A stretch of DNA of 64,000 bases from Lysobacteraceae bacterium (GTDB taxonomy: Bacteria; Pseudomonadota; Gammaproteobacteria; Xanthomonadales; Rhodanobacteraceae): positions 124,001 to 188,000 of the forward strand of contig JAJFUF010000040.1 of NCBI GenBank assembly GCA_021372495.1. The letters run 5' to 3'. Shown piece after piece: positions 1-9,391 of the stretch. The number at the start of each line of letters is the position of its first letter. Position 1 is the stretch's first letter. The position numbers and the translations under genes were made by a program. Below the pieces are notes generated by a model. That model was not told the origin of the DNA. It saw only the letters and a list, made by a program, of their open reading frames with translations, and did not search any database.

Positions 1-888
1 TTTGACGAACAGCAGCCCCCCGCGCGCTGCCGCGGGCACGTCCAGGCGGAAGCCGGCGTCGGTCCGGTACAGCGGCGCCGACCGCCACGGCACGCGCTGC
101 GCCCCGCCGCGATGCGCCAGCAGCAGGTCCAGGCGCGCGTGCAGCCACGCCGGCGGCCGCCACGGCAGCAGCAGGCTGTCGCGCCATGGGGTCGTCGTCG
201 GGCCGTCGAAGCGGAACAGCTCGCGATCGCCGACGCAGCGCAGCAGGCGTCCCCGGCTGAGCGCTACCTGGGTGCGGTGGGCCAGCACCGCCGCGCGCTT
301 GCGTTCGCGCATCGCCGCATCCAGCGCGATGACCACCGGCGTGCCGCGCTGCGCGGGCCGGCCGTGCACCAGGTAGCCCAGCAGCGGCGGGTACGGCGCG
401 ACGTCGGCGAGCGCCAGTTCCAGCAGCACGCGCGCCGCACTGTGGTCGGGATGGCGGTCGTCCAGCGCCGGCGCGGCAATCATGGTCGGCGCACACGCGC
501 GCAGCCGAGCCGCGAAGGCGTCGCGCGCCGCGGCGAAGTCGGTGCACAGCCGCGCGGTCACGCCGAGATCGGCCCAACCCAGCGCCAGCAGCGCCTGCGC
601 CGGCACGCCCAGCCCGGCCAGCGCCTCGCGCACCTCGCCGCGGCGACGTTCGCCCCAGCGGCGCCGCGCCGCGGCATCGATGCACAGGCGTCGTTCCAGC
701 CAGCGCTGCGGCCAGGGATTGTTGTCGCCGTCGGTCAGCAGCAGCACGCGCACGTCGGCACCGAGCGCGCGCGCGCGCTGGATCAGGCCGCCGGCGGCAA
801 GCGACTCGTCGTCGGGATGCGGCGCCACCACCAGCAGGCGCGCACCCGACCGGCGCAGCAGGTCGTCGACGTTCAGGGCTTGCTCCAC
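1..888 (-). CDS. PIG-L/LmbE family N-deacetylase (partial, 3' end outside window)
   Basis: This is a zinc-dependent de-N-acetylase of the LmbE/PIG-L fold, which removes acetyl groups from N-acetylglucosamine-type sugars. The reading frame is open from a GTG at 886-888 to the window edge (296 codons, no stop). It shows the family metal motif HPDDE at residues 24-28 and a second motif HPDH near residue 147. The GTG start overlaps the end of the upstream glycosyltransferase by 16 bases, so the two are probably translated together. That pairing suggests a role in modifying a surface glycan, but the substrate cannot be read from the sequence. An in-frame TTG one codon upstream is an alternative start. 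Confidence 0.8.
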   Translation of the reverse strand, partial: MEQALNVDDLLRRSGARLLVVAPHPDDESLAAGGLIQRARALGADVRVLLLTDGDNNPWPQRWLERRLCIDAAARRRWGERRRGEVREALAGLGVPAQALLALGWADLGVTARLCTDFAAARDAFAARLRACAPTMIAAPALDDRHPDHSAARVLLELALADVAPYPPLLGYLVHGRPAQRGTPVVIALDAAMRERKRAAVLAHRTQVALSRGRLLRCVGDRELFRFDGPTTTPWRDSLLLPWRPPAWLHARLDLLLAHRGGAQRVPWRSAPLYRTDAGFRLDVPAAARGGLLFVK

Positions 889-2527
889 CAACCGGTCTCC
901 GATCGCAGTCCACGGTCGAGCGCGGGCGCCCATACGATGGCCAGCGCACCCTGCGCCGGCGTGGTCAGGGTATGCGTTCCGGCGGCCAGTGCCCAGCGCC
1001 GCGACGGCGACGCGCCGTCGACCCGCGCCGCCACGACGCCGTTCGCGTCGACCGCGGCATAGGTGCCGGGCAGTTCGAGCGTGAAGCGGCGCGGCGCGCC
1101 TGTCGCAGGCGGCAGGCGCAGCCCGGCCACGCGCACGTTGCCGTCGACCGGAAGATAGTTGCGCTCGACGAACGCGCGGCTGCGCGGCGGCAGCCGGCAG
1201 TCGATCGCGACCATCGTGCGCGTGCGCACCATGTCATCGGCAATGGCGTCGGGCAGCAGGCCCAGCGCGAGCCGGCGTTCGGTGATGGTTTCCAGCACGT
1301 AGTAGTACGGGCGCGGACGGAAAATGCTGGCGCCCTTCGGATCCATCACGAATTCGCCGGGCCGGGTCAGCTGCAGCACGGTCGCGACTTCGCGCTCGTG
1401 TTGGGCCAGACGATTGCGCCACGGCGGGCTGCCGGCCAGCAGCAGGGCCAGTTCGGACGCGGCGAGCACGCCGACCAGGATCGTCGGTTGCGCGGGCACG
1501 AGCGGCCGCCACCGCGTGGCGACGTAGCCGGTAAACACGAGGATCAGCGGCGGCAGCGCCGGCAGCATGTCCTGGCGCGTCACCAGCGGCCACCATGTGT
1601 AGATCGACAGCGCGTACAGCATCGCCTGCAGGAACAGCACGGCGCGACGCGCGGCGGCGCGTTCGCGGCGGCGCGCCATCCGCCACGCCAACGCCGCAGC
1701 GGCGAACGCGAGCGACAGGAACGCGGCCAACCGCCACGACTCGTGATGCCAGTAGCCGAGGCCCGGCAGCATGTTGTGCCGGACCAGGCAGTACACCGTG
1801 GCGTCCCACGCGCCGTGCGCGGCGAACCACGCGGCGAATGCGGCCGGCACCACCAGCAGGCCCGCGATTGCCGCCAGCGCATGGCGGGCGGCCGTCACCA
1901 CCATCCCGATGCGCGGCCGCGCGCTCCACGTCACCGCGGCGGCGACGCCGGCGCAGCCGAGCAGCAGCAGGGTCTTCTGCGACACCGCCAGCGCCGCGCC
2001 GGCCAGCAGGCCGGCGGCGAAGCTGCGCAGGGCACGCGGCGGTCCGGCCAGCGCCACCGCACCGCCAGCGCCGCCAGCCACAGCGCCATCCACAGGTTGT
2101 CGGTGCGGAACTGGCCGGCAACCAGGAAGAAGCTCGGATACAGCGCGACCAGCGGCATCGCCGCGCGCGCCACGCCGTCGCCGTACAGCGTGCGCGCCAA
2201 CCGCCAGGTCGCGGCCAGCGCCAGCAGGTACCAGGCCAGCATCGGCAGCCGCATCCACATCAGCGCGTCGGGCCGCGCGCCGACCAGCATCAGCAGCGGC
2301 GCGTGCAGCAGCCCGAACAGCGGCCCGTGGTTGTCGAACACGTCGCGGTACGGCAACAGGCCCTGCGTCCACGCCCACGCCACGTGCAGGTGCTGCGGCT
2401 CGTCGGAATTGAACGGATAGCCGCGCAGATAGAGTATGCGCAGGACGATCAGCGCCAGCAGCGCGCATGCGGCCGCGCCGCGCCCGCGTTCCGAGCGCCC
2501 TGCGGTCCAGGGTTGCGGTGTTGCCAT
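873..2527 (-). pseudogene. GT39/ArnT-like membrane glycosyltransferase, interrupted by a frameshift
   Basis: This is a multi-pass inner-membrane glycosyltransferase of the dolichyl-phosphate-mannose-protein mannosyltransferase type. The N-terminal half runs from ATG 2525-2527 and carries the acidic luminal-loop motif SDEPQHLHV, followed by PYRDVFDNHGPLF. It continues to about base 2060, after DNLWMALWLAALAV. The rest, starting near LAGPPRALRSFAAG, lies in another frame and is open to the stop at 873-875. The span is 1655 bases, one short of a multiple of three, so a single missing base near 2040-2070 explains the break. It could be a real mutation or a base-calling error in a GC-rich stretch. 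It overlaps the LmbE-type gene downstream. Family assignment is by motif only; sugar and acceptor are unknown. Confidence 0.72.
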
Positions 2528-2604
2528 GGAAAACAGCGGGACTTGGGAAGGCGCACAGCATGCAGGCGCCCGCTTGCCGCCAGCTTGCGCGGATCAGCCG
2601 CGGA

Positions 2605-3546
2605 TCAGCGCCACGCCGCCAGCAGTTCGAGCAGCGCCAGCTCGGCGCGCAGCGGACCGCGCAGCAGCTCGCGCGTGCGGTTGGCGTGCGCGAACCAGGC
2701 GCCGAGCGCATCGCCGTCGGCGGCGGCCAGCCCCAGCGGGCCGCGCGCGCCTTGCGCCTGTGCGCGCGCCTCGTCGGCGGCGAGCGCGGCGGCGAACCAC
2801 AGGCGATCGACCGGCGCGTCGTCTGCCCAGGAACGGGCCAGCGCGAACGCGTCGGCACGCCCCTGCGCCAGCGCGGCGAGGTCGCGCGCCACCTCGTCGC
2901 GTCGCGCCAGCGCGCCATCGCGGGCGAAGGCCAGCGCGAGGCCGGGGTTGCCGCCGGCGGCATCCAGCGCGGCCGCGGCGTCGGCGAGCCCCTGCGCGCG
3001 CAGCCAGGCCAGCGCCTCCTCGCGCGACGGCAGGCGGAAGTCGACGCGCTGGCAGCGCGAGCGGATCGTCGCCGGCAAGCGCCACGGCGCGTCGGCGACC
3101 AGCACGATCAGCGTCGCCGGCGTCGGCTCCTCCAGCGTCTTCAGCAATGCGTTGGCGGCGGCGGCGTTGAGCGCGTCGGCCGGATCGATGCTGGCGACCT
3201 GCCAGCCGCCGAACTGGCTGGCCATCGCCAGGCGCGGGCCCAGCGCGCGAATCTGGTCGACCACGATCTCGCTGCGCAGGCCCTTGCCGTCGGCGCGCTC
3301 GGCGAACGTGACCGCGACGCGGTCGGGATGGCTGCCGGCGGCGAGCAGCGCGCAGGCGCGGCACTGTCCGCAGGCTTCGCCGTCTACCGGCTGCTGGCAC
3401 AGCCGCGCGCGCACGAAGCGTTCGAGGAATTCGCGCTTGCCCAAGCCGGTCGGGCCTGCAAGCAACAGCGCGTGCGGCAGCGCGTTGCGCTCGGCGCGCT
3501 GGCGCAGGATCGACCAGGGTTCGGCGTGCCACGCCGGCGCCGTCAT
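2605..3546 (-). CDS. holB: DNA polymerase III delta' subunit
   Basis: HolB is a subunit of the clamp loader that places the beta clamp on primed DNA. The 313-residue product has the AAA+ clamp-loader layout. A degenerate P-loop GPTGLGKR lies at residues 31-38, four cysteines of a zinc module at 50, 59, 62 and 65, ALLKTLEEP in the middle and the SRC-type motif RSRCQRV. Length is typical for the family. The ATG overlaps the tmk stop (3543-3546), so it is the last gene of the coupled pabB-pabC-mltG-tmk-holB string. The same order is common in gammaproteobacteria. The next gene is the glycosyltransferase rather than the pilZ gene often found there. Confidence 0.95.
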   Translation of the reverse strand: MTAPAWHAEPWSILRQRAERNALPHALLLAGPTGLGKREFLERFVRARLCQQPVDGEACGQCRACALLAAGSHPDRVAVTFAERADGKGLRSEIVVDQIRALGPRLAMASQFGGWQVASIDPADALNAAAANALLKTLEEPTPATLIVLVADAPWRLPATIRSRCQRVDFRLPSREEALAWLRAQGLADAAAALDAAGGNPGLALAFARDGALARRDEVARDLAALAQGRADAFALARSWADDAPVDRLWFAAALAADEARAQAQGARGPLGLAAADGDALGAWFAHANRTRELLRGPLRAELALLELLAAWR

Positions 3547-4175
3547 CGCATGCTCCCGTCAAACAGCGGCGCCAGCGCGGCGATCGCATCGGCCAGCACG
3601 CGCTCGGGCGGCTGCGAGGCGTCCAGCACGCGGAAGCGCTGCGGGAACTCTGCGGCGCGCACGCGATAGGCCGCGCGCACGCGCTCGAAGAAATCGTCCT
3701 GCTCGCGCTCGATGCGATCGGCGTCGCCGCGTCCGGCGGCGCGCGCGCGCCCGTCCGCCACCGGCAGGTCGAGCAGCAGGGTCAGGTCGGGCTGCAGGTC
3801 CTCCGCGGCCCAGCGTTCCAGCTCGCGGATGCGCTCCGCCGGCTGGCCGCGGCCGCCGCCCTGGTAGGCGTAGCTGGCGTCGGTGAAGCGGTCGCACAGC
3901 ACCCAGCGGTCGGCCGCCAGCGCCGGTCGGATCACCGCGCGCACCAGTTGCGCGCGCGCGGCGAACATCAGCAGCAGCTCGCTCTCGGCGCAGGTGTCGC
4001 GCAGCGCGGGATCGAGCACCAGCGCGCGCACCGCCTCGCCGAGCGCGGTGCCGCCCGGCTCACGCGTCAGCAGCAGGTCGACGCCGTGCGCTTCGAGGTG
4101 CGCGCGCAGGCCGGCCAGCAGCGTGCTCTTGCCGGCGCCCTCGCCGCCTTCCAGGGTGACGAAGCGTCCGCTCAC
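3543..4175 (-). CDS. tmk: thymidylate kinase
   Basis: Tmk phosphorylates dTMP to dTDP with ATP in the cytoplasm, the last specific step of dTTP supply. The 210-residue protein has the P-loop EGGEGAGKST at residues 9-18, the DRF motif (DRFTDASYAYQGGGRG) near residue 95, and a lid region rich in arginine. Length matches bacterial Tmk. Its start overlaps the mltG stop by 4 bases and its stop overlaps the holB start, so all three are translationally coupled. Confidence 0.96.
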   Translation of the reverse strand: MSGRFVTLEGGEGAGKSTLLAGLRAHLEAHGVDLLLTREPGGTALGEAVRALVLDPALRDTCAESELLLMFAARAQLVRAVIRPALAADRWVLCDRFTDASYAYQGGGRGQPAERIRELERWAAEDLQPDLTLLLDLPVADGRARAAGRGDADRIEREQDDFFERVRAAYRVRAAEFPQRFRVLDASQPPERVLADAIAALAPLFDGSMR

Positions 4176-5212
4176 TTTTTCCTTCCGAGCTGGTAGCGCG
4201 CCACTGCGCGGTTGTGTTCCTCGATGGTCGCCGAGAACTGGTGCGTGCCGTCGCCGCGCGCGACGAAGTACAGCGCATCGCCCGGCGCCGGATGCAGCAC
4301 CGCGGCGATCGCCGCCTTGCCGGGCAGCGCGATCGGCGTCGGCGGCAGGCCGGCGCGGGTGTAGGTGTTGAACGGCGTATCGGCTTCGAGATCACGCTTG
4401 CGCAGGTTGCCGTCGTAGGCGCTGCCGAGGCCGTAGATCACGGTCGGGTCGGTCTGCAGGCGCATGCCGAGCTTCAGGCGGCGCTCGAACACGCCGGCGA
4501 TTTCGGCGCGCTCCTCGCCGCGGCCGGTTTCCTTCTCCACGATCGAGGCCAGCACCAGCGCCTGGTACGGTGTCTGCAGCGGCACCGCGGGATCGCGCTG
4601 CGCCCACTGTGTCGCGAGGTACTTGCCCATGGCCTCGTGGGCGCGCTGCAGCAGGTCGAGATCGCTGTCGCCCAGCACGTAGGCGTAGGTCTCGGGCAGG
4701 AAGCGCCCTTCCGGCGCCTCGCCGGGGAAGCCGAGCCGGCGCATGATCCCGGCAGCGTCGAGATCGGCGGTCGCGATCGCCAGTCTGTCGGCGCGGTGCA
4801 GTTCGTCGCGCATCTGCCGGAACGTCCAGCCCTCGACGATGGTGAAACGGCGCTGCAGCACGCGGCCGGCCGCCATGCGCTCCAGCAGCGCGCGCGGGGT
4901 CAGGCCGGGATCGAGCGCGTATTCGCCCGCGTGCAGGCGCCCGGCCACGCGCATGCGCGCGGCCAGCGCGCGCCAGTACCACGCCGGCGCGGCGCTGACC
5001 TGCTGCGCGCGCAGCGCCTGCACGATCCCGTTGAGGCTCATGCCGCGCGCGACCTCGACGGTCTGCCCCTGCGCGCGGACCGCCAGCGGCGCGTCGGCGA
5101 AGCGCGACCAGTCGGCCCACAGCCAGACGCCGGCGCCGCAGGCGCCGAGCAGCAGCAGCGCCGCCAGCAGGCGGCTCAGCGTGCCGCCACGATCGCTGCG
5201 CCGGCGCGTCAT
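4172..5212 (-). CDS. mltG: endolytic murein transglycosylase MltG
   Basis: MltG is an inner-membrane enzyme that cuts nascent peptidoglycan strands and so sets glycan chain length. The 346-residue protein has a short basic N-terminus, one membrane segment at about residues 13-30, a LysM-like region, and a YceG catalytic domain. The conserved ASIVEKETG, with the catalytic glutamate, is near residues 220-228, followed by LQTDPTVIYG, NTYTRAGLPPTPI and ALYFVARGDGTHQFS. The ATG at 5210-5212 overlaps the pabC stop (ATGA). The reading frame is open further upstream, but homology and the overlap fix this start. Confidence 0.95.
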   Translation of the reverse strand: MTRRRSDRGGTLSRLLAALLLLGACGAGVWLWADWSRFADAPLAVRAQGQTVEVARGMSLNGIVQALRAQQVSAAPAWYWRALAARMRVAGRLHAGEYALDPGLTPRALLERMAAGRVLQRRFTIVEGWTFRQMRDELHRADRLAIATADLDAAGIMRRLGFPGEAPEGRFLPETYAYVLGDSDLDLLQRAHEAMGKYLATQWAQRDPAVPLQTPYQALVLASIVEKETGRGEERAEIAGVFERRLKLGMRLQTDPTVIYGLGSAYDGNLRKRDLEADTPFNTYTRAGLPPTPIALPGKAAIAAVLHPAPGDALYFVARGDGTHQFSATIEEHNRAVARYQLGRKK

Positions 5213-6036
5213 GCGGCGCCCGCGTCGATCAGCCCCAGCGCGCGCCACGCATCCTGCAGGGCGCGCGCCCATGCGCCGGGCGCGAGTTCGCGGCCGGGCA
5301 GCGCGCGCACCGGCAGGATGCCGCGCACGCTGGAGCTGAGGAAAATCTCGTCGGCCCGCATCAGTTCCTCCACGCCGATGTCGCGCACCTCGGCCTGCGC
5401 ATGGCGCGCCAGCACCTCCGCGCGCGCCACGCCGGCCACGCCGCAGCGATCCAGTGCCGGCGTCGCCAGCCGACCACTGCGCACGACGAACAGGTTCGCG
5501 GCAGTGGCGCACACGACCCGGCCCTCCGCATCCAGCAGCAGACCTTCGGCGATCTCCGCGTCGTCCCACTCGGCGCGCGCCAGCACCTGCTCCAGGCGGT
5601 TGAGGTGCTTGAGGCCCGCCAGCCGCGGCTGCGTGGCGAGGCGCAACTCGCAGAAGCGTACCCGGATTCCGCGCGCGTACCAATCGGCGGGGACCGCCGG
5701 CGCCGCGAAACCGGTCACGATGCGCGCAGATTGCGACACCGGCGGCGGCGCGTAGCCGCGCGCGCCGGCGCCGCGGGTCACGCTGATGCGCGCGACGGCG
5801 CACTCGATGCCCGCGGTCACGTCGGCCGCCTCGTACCACAGCGTCGGCTCCGCCGGCATCGGCAGGCCGAGCCGGGCGCAGCCCGCCGCGAGGCGCGCCA
5901 TGTGCCGCGCCCACAGCGGCGCGCGGCCGCGCACGATCCGCACGGTCTCGAACAGGCCGTCGCCGTACAGCAGGCCGCGGTCCAGCGCGGACACGCGATC
6001 CGTCGCCGCGCCGTCGACCAGCACGCGCGGCGTCAT
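5209..6036 (-). CDS. pabC: aminodeoxychorismate lyase
   Basis: PabC is a PLP enzyme that splits 4-amino-4-deoxychorismate into p-aminobenzoate and pyruvate for folate synthesis. The 275-residue fold-type IV aminotransferase-like protein begins with DRGLLYGDGLFETVR. The PLP lysine lies in LKHLNRLEQV near residue 142. The C-terminal half has GLLLDAEGRVVCATAANLF and FLSSSVRGILPV. It sits between pabB and mltG with 4-base ATGA overlaps on both sides, which couples the two steps of p-aminobenzoate synthesis. Confidence 0.93.
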   Translation of the reverse strand: MTPRVLVDGAATDRVSALDRGLLYGDGLFETVRIVRGRAPLWARHMARLAAGCARLGLPMPAEPTLWYEAADVTAGIECAVARISVTRGAGARGYAPPPVSQSARIVTGFAAPAVPADWYARGIRVRFCELRLATQPRLAGLKHLNRLEQVLARAEWDDAEIAEGLLLDAEGRVVCATAANLFVVRSGRLATPALDRCGVAGVARAEVLARHAQAEVRDIGVEELMRADEIFLSSSVRGILPVRALPGRELAPGAWARALQDAWRALGLIDAGAA

Positions 6037-7496
6037 CCCGCGGCCCCCAGCGCGCGCAGCGGGCCGCGCGCCTTGTGGCGCGTCTCCTCCAGCTCGCGCG
6101 CGGCGTCGGAGTCGGCGACGATGCCGGCGCCGGCGCGCAGGCGCGCGCGGTCGCCGCGCAGCAGCAGCGTGCGGATCAGGATATTGAGATCCAGGTCGCC
6201 ATTGCGGTCGAGGTAGCCGAGCGCGCCGGTATACGGGCCGCGGCCGACGCCTTCGAGTTCCGCGATGATCTCCATGCAGCGCACCTTCGGGCAGCCGGTG
6301 ATGGTGCCGCCGGGAAAGGTCGCCGCGATCACATCGCCGGGCGTGGTGCCGGCGCGCAGCGTGCCGCGCACGTTGGAGACGATGTGGTGCACGTGCGCGT
6401 AGCTCTCCACCGTCATCAGCTCGTCGACGCGCACCGATCCGGGCGCGCAGACGCGGCCGAGGTCGTTGCGCTCGAGGTCGATCAGCATCACGTGCTCGGC
6501 GCGCTCCTTCGGATGGCCGACCAGCTCGCGCACGCGCGCCGCGTCGTCGTCGCCGGCGAAGCGCGGCCGCGTGCCGGCAATCGGCCGCGTCTGCACCACG
6601 TCGCCGCGCACCTCGACCAGGCGTTCGGGCGAGGAGCTGACGACGGCCCAATCCCGCCACTGCAGCAGGCCGGCGAACGGCGCCGGGTTGGCGCGGCGCA
6701 GCGCGGCGTACAGCGCCGCCGGCGCCGGCGCGGCGGCGAATCGCGCGCGCCATTCGCGCGAGAGGTTGACCTGGAAAGTATCGCCGGCGCGCAGGTAGCG
6801 GTGGATGCGCGCGACGCCGTCGAGGAAGCGCGCCGGCTCGTCCTCCTCGATCTCCGCAGCGGGCAGCGTCGGCGGCACGGGCGCGGAAGCCGCGGCCAGG
6901 TCGGCCTCGATCGCGTCGAGCAGCGCCGCATGCCCGGCCTCCGCGACAAGCACCGTGCGGTCGCGCGCATGATCGACGATCGCCGCCGCCGGGCAGCGCA
7001 GCGCCAGCGCGGTCGGCACGCCGGCTTCCGGCGCCGCCGGCAGGCGCAGGCGCGGCTCGATTTCGCCGGCCAGTTCGTAGCCGAGGTAAAGCACCCAGCC
7101 GCCGGTGAACGGCAGCGCGGTATTTCCCGCCCCCTCCGGGAGCGGGTGGCCGAAGGCCGGCTGAGGGTTCGGGCGCAGCAGTGCGTCCCCGTCCATCCGC
7201 CCCCCCAATCCCTCTCCCGATGGGAGAGGGGAGCCGTCGCGCTCGGCGCGCCACGCCCGATCGAGCGCCTCGAGGAAGCGCGTGCCGAGCACGCGGTCTT
7301 CGTCGTCGCGCACGCGACCGTCGGCGTCCAGGCGCAGCGCCGCCTGCGGGAACGCGAACAGGATGTCGCAGCGTGCCTGCACGGTGCCGCGGGCGGCGCT
7401 TTCCAGCAGGCAGGGATAGCGCCGCGGCTGCGCCGCGGCCGGCGCGAGCAGGTCGCGCCGGCCGGGCAGGATGCGCGCGATCACGCCCACGCGCAC
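6033..7496 (-). CDS. pabB: aminodeoxychorismate synthase component I
   Basis: PabB converts chorismate and ammonia to aminodeoxychorismate. The 487-residue protein has the chorismate-binding domain in its C-terminal two thirds, with PIAGTRPR, HVMLIDLERNDLGRV, ESYAHVHHIVSNVRG and GGTITGCPK (lysine near 404). The N-terminal domain ends with GGWVLYLGYELAGE. Residues about 88-125 do not look like PabB. They read SPLPSGEGLGG, then PNPQPAFGHPLPEGAG, which is the translation of an interspersed palindromic repeat (7122-7232). Without that segment the length would be about 449, normal for the family. The frame is intact, so the enzyme may tolerate it as a loop. Confidence 0.93.
   Translation of the reverse strand: MRVGVIARILPGRRDLLAPAAAQPRRYPCLLESAARGTVQARCDILFAFPQAALRLDADGRVRDDEDRVLGTRFLEALDRAWRAERDGSPLPSGEGLGGRMDGDALLRPNPQPAFGHPLPEGAGNTALPFTGGWVLYLGYELAGEIEPRLRLPAAPEAGVPTALALRCPAAAIVDHARDRTVLVAEAGHAALLDAIEADLAAASAPVPPTLPAAEIEEDEPARFLDGVARIHRYLRAGDTFQVNLSREWRARFAAAPAPAALYAALRRANPAPFAGLLQWRDWAVVSSSPERLVEVRGDVVQTRPIAGTRPRFAGDDDAARVRELVGHPKERAEHVMLIDLERNDLGRVCAPGSVRVDELMTVESYAHVHHIVSNVRGTLRAGTTPGDVIAATFPGGTITGCPKVRCMEIIAELEGVGRGPYTGALGYLDRNGDLDLNILIRTLLLRGDRARLRAGAGIVADSDAARELEETRHKARGPLRALGAAG
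7122..7232. repeat. interspersed palindromic repeat inside pabB
   Basis: About 110 bases with strong dyads lie within the pabB frame. One arm pair is CCTCTCCC / GGGAGAGG at 7211-7218 and 7222-7229. The other end (about 7128-7150) holds an imperfect CCCCCTCCGGGAGCGGG-type dyad. The pattern resembles the short repeats with CTCTCCC hairpins that usually lie between genes in many proteobacteria. Here the repeat is an exact number of codons with no stop, and adds about 37 residues to PabB. Confidence 0.7.
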
Positions 7497-7500
7497 CGCG

Positions 7501-8739
7501 TCAGATGCGACGGAACACCAGCGTGCCGTTGGTGCCGCCGAAGCCGAAACCGTTGGAGACCGCCACCGAGATGCGCTTCTCGCGCGCCGCGTTCGGCACG
7601 TAGTCGAGGTCGCAGCCCTCGCTCGGGTTGTCCAGGTTGACGGTCGGCGGAATCACGCCGTGGTGCAGCGCGAGGATGGTGAAGACCGCCTCGGCGCCGC
7701 CGGCCGCGCCGAGCATGTGGCCGGTCATCGACTTGGTCGAGCTGACCATCGCCTTGTAGGCGTGGTCGCCCAGCACGCGCTTCAGCGCCAGCGTCTCGGC
7801 GAGGTCGCCCAGCGGCGTCGAGGTGCCGTGCGCATTGACGTACTCGACCTGCTGCGGGCTGACGCCGGCGTCCTGCAGCGCCGCCACCATGCAGCGCGCC
7901 GGGCCTTCGCCGTTCTCGCTGGGGGCGGTCATGTGGAAGGCGTCGCTGCTGGCGCCGACGCCGGCCAGTTCGCAGTAGATACGCGCGCCGCGCTTCTTCG
8001 CGAACTCGTATTCCTCCAGCATCAGGATGCCGGCGCCGTCGGCGAGCACGAAGCCGTCGCGGTCGCGGTCCCACGGGCGGCTGGCGCGCGTGGGGTCGTC
8101 GTTGCGCGTGGACATCGCCTTCATGCTGCAGAAGCCGCCGATCGCGGTCGGCACGGTGGCGTACTCGGCGCCGCCGGCGACCATCGCGTCGGCGTCGCCG
8201 TATTGGATCAGGCGCATCGCCATGCCGATGCTGTGGTTCGAGGTGGCGCAGGCCGACACCGCGGAAAAGTTCGGCCCCTTGATGCCGGTCATGATCGAGA
8301 TCTGGCCGGACACCATGTTGATGATGGTCGACGGCACGTAGAACGGCGAGATCTTGCGCGGGCCGCCCTCGTGCCAGGCCACCGTGGTCTTCTCGATGCC
8401 GGCGATGCCGCCGATGCCGGAGCCGATCAGCGCCCCGATGCGCTCGGCGTTGTCCTCGCGCACCTCCAGCCCGGCATCGCGCATCGCCATCAGCGAAGCG
8501 GCGACGCCGTAGTGGATGAAGGTGTCCATCTTCTTGACGTCCTTCGGCGCGACGAACGCCGCAGGATCGAAGTTGCGCACCTCGCCCGCGATGCGGGTCG
8601 GGAACGCGCTGGCGTCGAAGTTGGTGATCGGGCCGATGCCGCTGTTGCCGGCGGTGATATTCGCCCATGCGGTCGGCACGTCGTTGCCGACCGGCGAGAC
8701 GATGCCGAGACCGGTCACTACCACGCGTCGCTTGCTCAT
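7501..8739 (-). CDS. fabF: beta-ketoacyl-ACP synthase II
   Basis: FabF elongates acyl-ACP by condensing it with malonyl-ACP, a cytoplasmic type II fatty-acid step. The 412-residue thiolase-fold protein starts SKRRVVVTGLGIVSPVG. It has the nucleophile cysteine in ACATSNHSIG near residue 164 and the two catalytic histidines in VNAHGTSTPLGD and STKSMTGHMLGAAG, with GFGFGGTNGTLVF at the C-terminus. It follows acpP after 154 bases that contain a terminator-like hairpin, and precedes pabB by 4 bases. Confidence 0.97.
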   Translation of the reverse strand: MSKRRVVVTGLGIVSPVGNDVPTAWANITAGNSGIGPITNFDASAFPTRIAGEVRNFDPAAFVAPKDVKKMDTFIHYGVAASLMAMRDAGLEVREDNAERIGALIGSGIGGIAGIEKTTVAWHEGGPRKISPFYVPSTIINMVSGQISIMTGIKGPNFSAVSACATSNHSIGMAMRLIQYGDADAMVAGGAEYATVPTAIGGFCSMKAMSTRNDDPTRASRPWDRDRDGFVLADGAGILMLEEYEFAKKRGARIYCELAGVGASSDAFHMTAPSENGEGPARCMVAALQDAGVSPQQVEYVNAHGTSTPLGDLAETLALKRVLGDHAYKAMVSSTKSMTGHMLGAAGGAEAVFTILALHHGVIPPTVNLDNPSEGCDLDYVPNAAREKRISVAVSNGFGFGGTNGTLVFRRI

Positions 8740-8801
8740 AACTCGTATCCGTCTTGACGCGCGGCGACCATACGCCGCCGCAGGTTACGGACCCGCAAAA
8801 C

Positions 8802-8829
8802 GAAAGCTGCGCCGGTCGGCGCAGCTTTC
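8802..8829 (-). terminator. hairpin between acpP and fabF (partial terminator)
   Basis: GAAAGCTGCGCC (8802-8813) pairs perfectly with GGCGCAGCTTTC (8818-8829) across a 4-base loop. On the minus strand the stem is followed by TTTTG. It lies just after acpP, so it probably ends part of the transcripts and keeps acpP message more abundant than fabF, as is common for acpP. Confidence 0.75.
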
Positions 8830-8893
8830 GGGGTCCCGCTCCAGGCACATGCACCGCCTCCGTCGCGCCGCCGGGGCGCGAGCGGGCGCCGCA

Positions 8894-9133
8894 TCAGGCC
8901 TTGACGTGGGCCTTGATGTAGTCGACCGCCTGCTGCACGGTGGTGATCTTCTCGGCCTCTTCGTCCGGGATCTCGCACTCGAACTCCTCTTCGAGCGCCA
9001 TCACCAGCTCGACGGTGTCCAGCGAATCCGCGCCGAGGTCGTCCACGAACGAAGCGCTCGGGGTCACCTCGTCTTCCTTCACGCCAAGCTGTTCGACGAC
9101 GATCTTCTTGACGCGCTCTTCGATGGTGCTCAT
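8894..9133 (-). CDS. acpP: acyl carrier protein
   Basis: AcpP carries growing acyl chains on a phosphopantetheine arm during fatty-acid and lipid synthesis. The 79-residue acidic protein [10 protein letters not shown]... has the attachment serine 37 in GADSLDTVE. The start is fixed by a GGGAGG ribosome site 9 bases upstream; the frame is open further upstream but that part is not ACP-like. A TACAAT hexamer on the minus strand at 9166-9171 could be the -10 of its own promoter, though no clear -35 is present. The 258 bases between fabG and acpP hold no other gene I can see. Confidence 0.97.
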   Translation of the reverse strand: MSTIEERVKKIVVEQLGVKEDEVTPSASFVDDLGADSLDTVELVMALEEEFECEIPDEEAEKITTVQQAVDYIKAHVKA

Positions 9134-9391
9134 TGTGCGGGTACCTCCCAGGTAAAAGCCGGCGCATTGTAGTGGAGAAGCTGCGGGCCCGCCACCGGCC
9201 GGGCGGGCGCCGCGGGCGCGGTCGTGCCGCCGCCCGATGACGTTGTGACGAGCGCCCGCAGGACGCCCCGAACTGCTTGCCCCCACGCCCCTCGAGTCGA
9301 GGAGGCGAATCCCCTGCGCAACGGGGAACGGGCCGTGGAAGCTACCCCCCGTGTGTCCGCAGCGCCGTTCCCGGAGCCTGCGCGCCGGCGC

